From contig WTHG01000167.1 in NCBI GenBank assembly GCA_011523245.1, forward strand, positions 1-6,034: 6,034 bases of DNA, read 5' to 3'. Positions within the stretch are counted from its first letter, which is position 1, and each line of letters starts with the position of its first letter. The position numbers and the translations under genes were made by a program. Below the pieces are notes generated by a model. It did no database searches. It was not told the origin of the DNA and was given only the letters and a program-made list of their open reading frames with translations. The stretch is from Verrucomicrobiales bacterium (GTDB lineage: Bacteria; Verrucomicrobiota; Verrucomicrobiia; Limisphaerales; UBA1100). Positions 1 to 6,034 of this stretch are shown piece by piece.

Positions 1-1143
1 ATTACCTTCTGGGGCTCGGTCCTGCACGACTACGGGGTGGCGGCCGAAGGCGAGGCGGTCGTCGAGTTCAGCTTTGCGGGCATCAAGAAGCGGATTCCCG
101 TCAAGGCCGGTTCGCCGGACATTTACGAAATCACACCGGGCGACAGTCGCTATCCCGGCGCCGCCAAGGAGTGGCGCGTGACTGTGCCGCCTATGAAGGC
201 AAGCGCCGAACCCCAAACGCTTACGGTACGCTTCCTCATCGACGGCGAGTTGGCCCATGAACGCATCTGCCGCAACATCGTGGTGGGCGACGTCTGGTTC
301 GTCGCTTCGCATCCGGGCAACTTCAAGGAACTTCCCGAAGCCGAGGTGAAGACGCCCGTCCGCATGATGACCCGCAAGGCCAAGCGCTTTTCCCATCCCA
401 CGCCTTCGCGTTACACCGTCTGCGTGTCCCGTACGCCGCTGAACCGGTTCGCCTGCGAATGGACGGACGCCACCGGACTGCCCGCCGCCCTCGGCAACTT
501 GATCGCCGCCAAGACCGGCCGTCCCGTCGGCATCATCTTCATGAAGAGTGGCACGACCTCCATGGGCCGCGGCGTCCCGGCCAAGGACTTGAGCACTTTA
601 AAAAGCTGGATTCCCGTCAACGCGCTCAAGGACGCGCCTAGCCTTGTCGACGACTATAAAGACCTAGCCGCCGTGCGCCCGGGCAACCCGCATTACGCCG
701 CCAACGTTCGCCAATACCTTGGTGCTTGGCGAAGCTACTGGGGCGACTACGTCCCGCAGATGGTCGCAGACCGCGCCGTGCCGGACGGTCTCGTTTGGGG
801 CAACTACCCGACGCTCGCCGCCGGTGTCACCAGCAAGGCTTCGGAGGTCTACAACACGATGGTTCACTCCTTCACGCCCATGCAGCTCAAGGGCATCGTC
901 TTTCTCGCCGGCCCTGCGACCTTCGCCGAGGACGGCGGCGCCCGCTACGGCGAGCAAATGTCCACCCTCGCCAATTCCTGGAAGGAACGCTTCGGCGGCC
1001 AAGACCCGCACTTCCTCTACACCGTGCCCGACAAAACCCTCGCCCCGAAGTTCACCCGGCCCAAAGGCATTCGCGGCCGGAGCACGGCCATCCCCACGAG
1101 TGACTGGACGGAGGTTTCGAATCTACTCGAAGCCTTGAAATAG
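1..1143 (+). CDS. Sialate O-acetylesterase-like protein lacking catalytic residues (5'-truncated by window edge)
   Basis: The reading frame is open from base 1, so the gene starts upstream; the GTG at 37 is only an internal codon. The first visible residues (FWG, bases 7-15) match the VPVWG strand of the N-terminal beta-sandwich of this family, so only about 40 residues may be missing. Family landmarks follow in order: SFAG, the EWRVTVPPMKAS strand, VGDVWF (283-300), PVGII (about 523-537), YNTM, KGIVFL (889-906) and NSWKERFG. They align almost gap-free with the gene at 4774. The catalytic blocks do not survive: SGQSNM is replaced by SHPGNF (307-324), and the QGESN-type block by AGPATF (907-924). 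The protein ends about 37 residues after the FLYTVP strand, so the terminal His block is absent. I infer a non-catalytic relative, perhaps a glycan-binding or partner protein. If the missing upstream part is long, this could instead be the second module of a two-domain esterase. The uninterrupted frame with strongly C/G-ending codons argues against a decayed pseudogene. Confidence 0.8.
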   Translation: MTFWGSVLHDYGVAAEGEAVVEFSFAGIKKRIPVKAGSPDIYEITPGDSRYPGAAKEWRVTVPPMKASAEPQTLTVRFLIDGELAHERICRNIVVGDVWFVASHPGNFKELPEAEVKTPVRMMTRKAKRFSHPTPSRYTVCVSRTPLNRFACEWTDATGLPAALGNLIAAKTGRPVGIIFMKSGTTSMGRGVPAKDLSTLKSWIPVNALKDAPSLVDDYKDLAAVRPGNPHYAANVRQYLGAWRSYWGDYVPQMVADRAVPDGLVWGNYPTLAAGVTSKASEVYNTMVHSFTPMQLKGIVFLAGPATFAEDGGARYGEQMSTLANSWKERFGGQDPHFLYTVPDKTLAPKFTRPKGIRGRSTAIPTSDWTEVSNLLEALK

Positions 1144-1177
1144 ATTTTTGGTTTATCGAAAAACTTTCCTATAGCAA
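1144..1177 (+). other. Short AT-rich intergenic gap without Shine-Dalgarno site
   Basis: This 34-base gap separates the first two genes. By hand count only 9 of 34 bases are G or C, far below the flanking coding DNA. No purine-rich ribosome binding site precedes the ATG at 1178. The TTTTT and AAAAA runs (1145-1149 and 1158-1162) could pair, but there is no GC stem and no following T-tract, so it is not a convincing terminator. Co-transcription of both genes remains likely from spacing and direction. Confidence 0.5.
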
Positions 1178-4100
1178 ATGACTGCCCAAAAAAAACTCAC
1201 TCTGGTTGCCGTCCTGGTTGGCGGATTTTCGCTCGCGGGTGCGGATAAGTATTACAAGCAACCGCACGGGATTTTTTCCACGCGGCCAGATGCCGGTAAA
1301 TCGTTACAGACCATCAAGCGCTTTGGGCCGGTGGGCATGGGGATTGATCTGGTGCAGCCGGCGTTTGTCATGCGGATTGCCAATATCGAGGAAGGATCGC
1401 CCGCTGCGGCTTCGGGCAAGTTGGCAAAGGGGCAGATCATCGAGTCCATCAACGGGCAAAAGCTGGCTGACATTGATCCGCGGATTCAGTTGGGAAACAT
1501 TCTCGCCGCAGCGGAAGCCACGGATGGGTTGCTGAAGTTTGCTATCAAGGGAGAGGCGGCGCCGGTCACAGTCAAAGTGCCCGTGCTCGGTGCTTACAGC
1601 AAAACGTGGCCGCTGAATTGTCCAAAATCTGACAAGATTGTGCGGCAGGTTGCTGATTATCTTACCCAGCCGGATGCCCAAAAGGGGCTCGCAGGCATTG
1701 GAGTATTGTTTTTACTTTCGACGGGCGAAGCCAAGGATCTTGAAGTCGCCCGGCAATGGGCGCGCGAGGTGAAGCCGCATCGGTATCCGTGGTACATCGG
1801 CTATGGCGGCCTGCCATTGGCTGAATGTTATCTGCGCACGGGTGATCCCAAAATTCTCGAGAATATTCAGGCTGGCGTAGAGAACGCCGTTGCCACGCAA
1901 TACCTGGGCGGCTGGCTGGGGCGGGGCGGAGTGACGCCGAGCTATGGCAACGGCCACCTGAACGCCGCCGGCACCCATGTGCTCACCTTTCTGCTGCTGG
2001 CCAAGGAATGCGGCGCCAAGGTGCCGGACCATGCGCTGCAGGATGCGCTCGTTCATTTCTATCGCTACGCCGGGCGCGGCGGGAATCCGTACGGCGATAG
2101 TCGGCCCGAGTACGGCTTTGTCGACAACGGCAAAAATGGACTGCTTGCTTTCGCCATGGCCGCCGCGGCGGCACTGACGCCCGATGGCGAGAACAGCGTG
2201 TACGCGCAGGCCCGCGATGCGTGCGCCATGCAGGGCTTTTACACGACGAGTTTCATGTTGCACGGCCATACCGGCGGCGGGATTGGTGAAATCTGGCGAA
2301 GCGCTTCGATGGGGTTGTTGCACGATAAGAAACCGCGGCAGTACCGCGAGTTCATGGACCATCGCCGCTGGCACTATGATTTGTCCCGCCGCTTTGATGG
2401 CTCCTTCGGTATTTTGGGCGGGGCGGGGTACGACAAGGAACAGTGGGGCGTGGCGTATCCGCTGGCCTACACAATCCCGCGCAAAACGCTGCGCATCACC
2501 GGCGCGTCGCCCACGCAGTTTTCCAAGCCTTTCCAACTCCCCAAACTTCCGTGGGGCACAGCTGCCGACAACTCGTTTATTTCCCTAGAAGCGGCAGCGG
2601 ATGCGACCGGCAACAAACAGGATCTCTCCACCGAGACGCTTGCGGCTGATTCCAGCAAGGCGATCCTGATCGCGCTGCACCAGCCGAAACAGGTCAGCGA
2701 TGATTTGGTTCGCAAATATGTGCTGCATCAGGATCATAATATTCGGTTTGTGGCCGCCAACAAAGTGCTGGGTGTCAACAGCGGCTACATCGGCTGGCGC
2801 TCGCCCGGCGGCGAGGTACGCAAGGAATTGATGATGGAACTACTGCGGCATTCGGATGCCCGCGTGCGGCGTGCGATGTTTGGCGCCATCATTAAACGGC
2901 CTGAGGTGATCAATCGGGAAGTCTTCGATCTTGCGGTTCAAGCGGTGAAAGATGCCAAGGAATCCTGGTGGGTGAAGGATGCCGCGTTGCAGATCATCGG
3001 CAAGGGCAGCGCCGATTGGATCGCGCCCCATACGGACCTGATTCTGCCATACCTCAGCCATAGCGATTGGTGGCTGCAGAATGCGGCCCTCGTGGCGCTT
3101 ACGCCCGTGGCCGCCGATGAACGCTGTTACCAGCGCGTGTTGCCGGCCATGGGCAAGCTCATCCGCAGCAACCAACGCAGTGCACTGACCCGCGGCCTCA
3201 TGCCGGGCATTCGCGCCAACATCAAGGCCGCCAGGCCGAAAGTGCAGGCATTGGCCACCGCGACGCTCAAGGAGGCGTACACCGGTTTTGCCGGCGTGAA
3301 AACCGAACCGGGCGGACAGAATGTGACCTCCACGTACGACGCGCATCTTGGGTTCATCGCTGAATCGCTGGCCGATGTGCCGGGCGGTTTGGATGTGCTC
3401 TACGAAATTTCGCGTGAGAAATTTCCGCTGGAGATTCTGCCCTACAAGGAATTTTATCTGAACGCCGATTCCAGCCGGTTTGGAGCCACCTTGAAAGAGG
3501 CGATTAACCCAATTATCACCGATGAGCTGATTCCCGAATACGTTGGGCGCAACCGCGTGCGGCTCCGGCAATTGGCCGCGGCTGAGGTGCAGTCCGGTTA
3601 TCCCGGTGGCTCTCGCGATGCCATCGATGGCCTGGCCAAACTCTACGATCGCGCCGGGGACAAACGGTATGACTGGAACATGTTTTTGGACCTGCGCAAT
3701 GCGGAGTGGTCCTACCACAGCTTCGACCCCATCCCGGCCGAGCAGGTGCCGTACGATCAACTCGTGACGCGCTACCGGCCGGTGACGTTGCCTAAGGGCA
3801 TGGAGGATTGGTTTGCGCCGGCGCATCAATCGGCCTTGTGGCAGCGCGGCAAGAGTCCGTTTGGGCATCACATGGGTAAACTGCCGGCCGGGCCGGTTCA
3901 CAAGTGCGGCGCCGGCTGCCTGGGCCCCGGTTGTTTTGGTGGCACGAAGATTAATTCGTTTTGGGAAAAGGAAGTGCTGCTGTTGCGCGGCACATTTAAG
4001 GTGCCGCCGCTCAAGGCCGGGCATCGTTATCGGCTGCGAATCAATGACGGCAACCACGTGGGTTCCGGCGGCGGGCATTTGGTTTACGTGAACGGCAAAC

Positions 4101-4771
4101 CGCTCATTGAGGCGAAGACCTGCAACGGGCGAGGCTCCGGCGGGCTGCCCAAGGGCGCGTACATCACCAAGGAGTTTCTCGATGATTTCCGGAGCGGCGA
4201 AGTGACGCTGGCGGTGATCACGTTCCTGCGCTTCAATGACAAATACAAGGTGAAGCCCAGTTCAAAGACGCCGCAGGGCAAGATTAGTTTGCACCTGGAG
4301 GAACAGCGGTTGCCGCCGATGGGGGATGCACTCGTTTTGAAGTCCGCCGCCATCGTGCCCATGCTGTCCGCCGAATGGCAGGATGCGCAGGACCCGGAGG
4401 ACCGTGAGAAATCCACCCTCGCGCGCAAGTACCGGTGGGATGGCCAGTTCATTGCCAACCCGGAAATCCTCGGCAACTGGCGGGTGCTCACGCAAGTGGA
4501 TGCGATGGGCGATTTCGATCCCACTCAAAAGCAGGCGCGGGCGCGCAACCCGCTCTTTGAGCGCATCACGTTTAAACAGGACGGCAGCACCGGGGAGTCC
4601 ACCCTGATTTGGTCCGCCGATACGTTAATGGACCTGAACCAATATCAGGCGCTGAAGATCACGCGCAAAACCATGGCCGGCGATCTGTACCTCTTCGTCG
4701 AGGCCGGCGGTTTCAGCACGCGCCATAAGCCTGGCTGGAAATCGAAACTCTTGGTGTTAACTCAGGAATAA
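1178..4771 (+). CDS. Large exported protein: PDZ-like, alpha/alpha-toroid-like, HEAT-like and beta domains (function unknown)
   Basis: The protein has 1197 residues. The start is firm: an in-frame TAG lies at 1172-1174, and the ATG opens a signal peptide (KK, then a hydrophobic stretch, cleavage probably after AGA at residue 22). Residues about 50-135 look like a PDZ domain (GMGIDL, EEGSPAAASG, KGQIIESINGQ). Residues about 150-440 form a helical region resembling an (alpha/alpha) toroid, with polar motifs at H260/H267, HGHTGGGIGE (362-371) and RRFDGSF (404-410). Residues about 490-700 contain HEAT-like helical pairs, for example HSDARVRRAMFGAI and HSDWWLQNAALVAL. HH (897-898), HKC (908-910), C914 and C919 form a compact cluster. 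Residues about 930-1045 look like a beta-sandwich (HLVYVNGKPL), and 1085-1197 like a small lipocalin-like barrel (GNWRV, YLFVEAGGF). From memory it resembles PVC-group proteins annotated as DUF6288; that name was not verified. It probably acts in the periplasm or outside the cell as a scaffold, binding protein or uncharacterised enzyme. It sits in one transcription unit with two esterase-family genes. Confidence 0.85.
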   Translation: MTAQKKLTLVAVLVGGFSLAGADKYYKQPHGIFSTRPDAGKSLQTIKRFGPVGMGIDLVQPAFVMRIANIEEGSPAAASGKLAKGQIIESINGQKLADIDPRIQLGNILAAAEATDGLLKFAIKGEAAPVTVKVPVLGAYSKTWPLNCPKSDKIVRQVADYLTQPDAQKGLAGIGVLFLLSTGEAKDLEVARQWAREVKPHRYPWYIGYGGLPLAECYLRTGDPKILENIQAGVENAVATQYLGGWLGRGGVTPSYGNGHLNAAGTHVLTFLLLAKECGAKVPDHALQDALVHFYRYAGRGGNPYGDSRPEYGFVDNGKNGLLAFAMAAAAALTPDGENSVYAQARDACAMQGFYTTSFMLHGHTGGGIGEIWRSASMGLLHDKKPRQYREFMDHRRWHYDLSRRFDGSFGILGGAGYDKEQWGVAYPLAYTIPRKTLRITGASPTQFSKPFQLPKLPWGTAADNSFISLEAAADATGNKQDLSTETLAADSSKAILIALHQPKQVSDDLVRKYVLHQDHNIRFVAANKVLGVNSGYIGWRSPGGEVRKELMMELLRHSDARVRRAMFGAIIKRPEVINREVFDLAVQAVKDAKESWWVKDAALQIIGKGSADWIAPHTDLILPYLSHSDWWLQNAALVALTPVAADERCYQRVLPAMGKLIRSNQRSALTRGLMPGIRANIKAARPKVQALATATLKEAYTGFAGVKTEPGGQNVTSTYDAHLGFIAESLADVPGGLDVLYEISREKFPLEILPYKEFYLNADSSRFGATLKEAINPIITDELIPEYVGRNRVRLRQLAAAEVQSGYPGGSRDAIDGLAKLYDRAGDKRYDWNMFLDLRNAEWSYHSFDPIPAEQVPYDQLVTRYRPVTLPKGMEDWFAPAHQSALWQRGKSPFGHHMGKLPAGPVHKCGAGCLGPGCFGGTKINSFWEKEVLLLRGTFKVPPLKAGHRYRLRINDGNHVGSGGGHLVYVNGKPLIEAKTCNGRGSGGLPKGAYITKEFLDDFRSGEVTLAVITFLRFNDKYKVKPSSKTPQGKISLHLEEQRLPPMGDALVLKSAAIVPMLSAEWQDAQDPEDREKSTLARKYRWDGQFIANPEILGNWRVLTQVDAMGDFDPTQKQARARNPLFERITFKQDGSTGESTLIWSADTLMDLNQYQALKITRKTMAGDLYLFVEAGGFSTRHKPGWKSKLLVLTQE
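4764..4767 (+). promoter_or_regulatory. Ribosome binding site of the downstream esterase gene
   Basis: AGGA lies six bases before the ATG at 4774, inside the last codons of the preceding gene, whose TAA occupies 4769-4771. The overlap of this site with the end of the upstream gene suggests translational coupling, and it decides the start of the downstream gene. It is the only clear Shine-Dalgarno site seen at a gene start in the window. Confidence 0.65.
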
Positions 4772-4773
4772 AC

Positions 4774-6034
4774 ATGCGCAACCTCATCGCCACCATCCTC
4801 TTCGTTTTCTCGCTGACTTCAGGCACGGCTGCGGCCGAGCAACAGCTGGAGTTGGCCGTGCCGTTTACGGACAACATGATCCTCCAGCGCGAATCGGCCG
4901 TGCCGGTTTGGGGCTGGGATGTGCCGGGCACCAAGGTGACCGTTCAGTTCGCCGGACAAACTCAGACGGCGGTTGCCGATAAAAATGGCGACTGGATGGT
5001 GAAGCTCGCACCGCTGAAGGTCTCACGTGAGGAGCGCACCTTTGCCGTGAAGAACAATCGTGGCCAAGCCATCACGCTCAAGGGCGTTTTGGTCGGCGAG
5101 GTGTGGTTTTCGTCCGGCCAATCAAACATGGTTTGGACCGCCGGCAAAAGCATGTGCAACCAACTGGCGCACGATCTGGCCTCGGCCAAGGAGGATATTC
5201 CGATCCGCGAGATCAACATCAATACCGTGTCCGCGCTGTACCCCCAGAAACGCGCCACCTCGGATGACGGCTGGAAAAAGGCCAGCGCCGCGGGTGGGTT
5301 TTCCGCGTTGTCCCTTTCCTTCGCACACGAGCTTTACAAGGAACTCAACATGCCCATCGGCATTCTCCTCAGCGCCCACAGCAACACGCGCATCGAGGCC
5401 TTCACCCAGCGCGAGGCAATCGAGGCGCACCCCAAGCTCAAGGGCGATGCTGACCTCATCCACGATGCCGACCCGCTCACCGTCCAAGGTCGAAAGGCCT
5501 ACGAGCAATATTACGCCGACTTGAAGGCGTGGCAGGACAACGCCGGAGAGGCGATGGAAAAAGGCGGGCGCGTGCCGGCGCGGCCGAAGTTGCCGGGTAT
5601 CGCCGGCATGTGGCGTGGGCCGTCACAGTTCTTCAACGGCAAGATTGCGCCGGTGATCCCGTATGCTATCCGCGGCGCGATTTGGTGTCAAGGCACGAGC
5701 AACAGCGGCGACGGCCGAATATATGCCGCCCGCATGGAGGCGTTGGTGAAGGGCTGGCGCGACGCCTGGGGCATGCCGGAGATGCCGTTTTATTTCACCC
5801 AAATGCAATGCTACGGCTCGCCGGATCCGGACAACGTGGGCTTTGCCGATATCCGGCAGGTGCAGCATCTGTTTTTCAAAAACAATCGCGAGCATGTCGG
5901 CATGGTCGTGCAGTCGGACCTCAACTCCGCGCGGCCGCAGGGGATTCATTACTTCAATAAGCTGCATCCCGGCATGCGCATGGCGCGTTGGGCGTTGGCC
6001 AAGGATTACGGCAAGGCCATCGCTTACACCGGTC
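4774..6034 (+). CDS. Exported sialate O-acetylesterase-family carbohydrate esterase (3'-truncated by window edge)
   Basis: The frame is open to the window end and gives 420 residues; family lengths suggest perhaps 60-90 more. The ATG has an AGGA site and opens a signal peptide with likely cleavage after AAA (residues 19-21). Residues about 25-105 form the N-terminal beta-sandwich (NMILQR, VPVWGW, VTVQFAGQ, GDWMVKLAPL). The SGNH-type hydrolase domain follows: VGEVWFSSGQSNM, with the expected nucleophile Ser117 (codon 5122-5124); PIGILLSAHSNTRIEAF (194-210); AIWCQGTSN (302-310); and GIHYFNKLHPGMRMARWAL (390-408), with the likely catalytic His392. Enzymes of this family remove O-acetyl groups from sialic acids or, in many bacteria, from plant or algal polysaccharides. 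Departures from the usual blocks are WGGT to HSNT, QGESN to QGTSN, and DIHP to GIHY. It probably remains active because Ser and His are kept, but the substrate cannot be read from sequence. It follows the large gene by two bases, so it is very likely co-translated with it. Confidence 0.9.
   Translation, partial: MRNLIATILFVFSLTSGTAAAEQQLELAVPFTDNMILQRESAVPVWGWDVPGTKVTVQFAGQTQTAVADKNGDWMVKLAPLKVSREERTFAVKNNRGQAITLKGVLVGEVWFSSGQSNMVWTAGKSMCNQLAHDLASAKEDIPIREININTVSALYPQKRATSDDGWKKASAAGGFSALSLSFAHELYKELNMPIGILLSAHSNTRIEAFTQREAIEAHPKLKGDADLIHDADPLTVQGRKAYEQYYADLKAWQDNAGEAMEKGGRVPARPKLPGIAGMWRGPSQFFNGKIAPVIPYAIRGAIWCQGTSNSGDGRIYAARMEALVKGWRDAWGMPEMPFYFTQMQCYGSPDPDNVGFADIRQVQHLFFKNNREHVGMVVQSDLNSARPQGIHYFNKLHPGMRMARWALAKDYGKAIAYTG

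Noticed and set aside
37..39. GTG at 37 as the true start of the left gene
   Set aside because: The frame continues upstream to base 1 and already encodes the family's FWG strand before this codon. No ribosome binding site or signal peptide follows it.
1145..1162. Possible terminator hairpin between the first two genes
   Set aside because: Only a TTTTT/AAAAA pairing with a mismatched interior is seen. There is no GC-rich stem and no trailing T-run.
1148..1175. Possible promoter (TTGGTT, 16-base spacer, TATAGC) before the large gene
   Set aside because: The match is weak in both boxes, and the predicted transcript start would fall just after the ATG at 1178, so it could not serve that start.
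2840..4078. Long minus-strand open frame of 412 codons, and a similar one of 274 codons at 1712-2536
   Set aside because: Both lie wholly antisense to the large gene, whose product shows clear domains and a signal peptide. The antisense translations show no recognisable motif. Long antisense frames are expected in GC-rich coding DNA.
5060..5524. Plus-strand overlapping open frames in the right gene (also 5529-5960)
   Set aside because: They are out-of-frame shadows of the esterase frame, which carries family motifs throughout. Their translations are rich in Arg, Pro and Ser, as expected for shifted GC-rich codons.

Overview
The window carries three genes in tandem on the + strand: the end of a sialate O-acetylesterase-like gene (1-1143), a complete gene for a large exported multidomain protein of 1197 residues (1178-4771), and the start of a second sialate O-acetylesterase-family gene (4774 to the right edge). 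The two esterase-like genes are open at the window edges. No RNA gene, mobile element, CRISPR array or clear terminator was found, and no stretch of 300 bases lacks a gene.

The organism is probably a member of the Planctomycetota-Verrucomicrobiota (PVC) group. This is inferred from the moderately high GC content by eye, from giant secreted proteins combining a PDZ domain, helical repeats and beta domains, and from exported sialate O-acetylesterase-family proteins. These traits are typical of the polysaccharide-degrading accessory gene sets of that group. No marker gene is present, so phylum and genus cannot be fixed.

Layout: the left gene has the fold pattern of the esterase family, but every catalytic block visible in the window is substituted or missing, so it looks like a non-catalytic relative. 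A 34-base AT-rich gap without a Shine-Dalgarno site leads into the large middle gene. That gene encodes, in order, a signal peptide, a PDZ-like domain, an alpha/alpha-toroid-like helical region, HEAT-like repeats, a short His/Cys cluster, a beta-sandwich and a small terminal beta domain. Its stop codon lies two bases before the start of the right gene, and the ribosome binding site of the right gene is inside the end of the middle one. The right gene keeps the nucleophile block GQSNM and the catalytic-type His, but has unusual residues in other blocks.

Reading of the locus (inference): an operon for exported proteins that bind and de-O-acetylate a glycan, with the middle protein as a possible scaffold or an enzyme of unknown reaction. 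The most notable points are the degenerate esterase relative, the unusual middle protein between two esterase relatives, and its His/Cys cluster.
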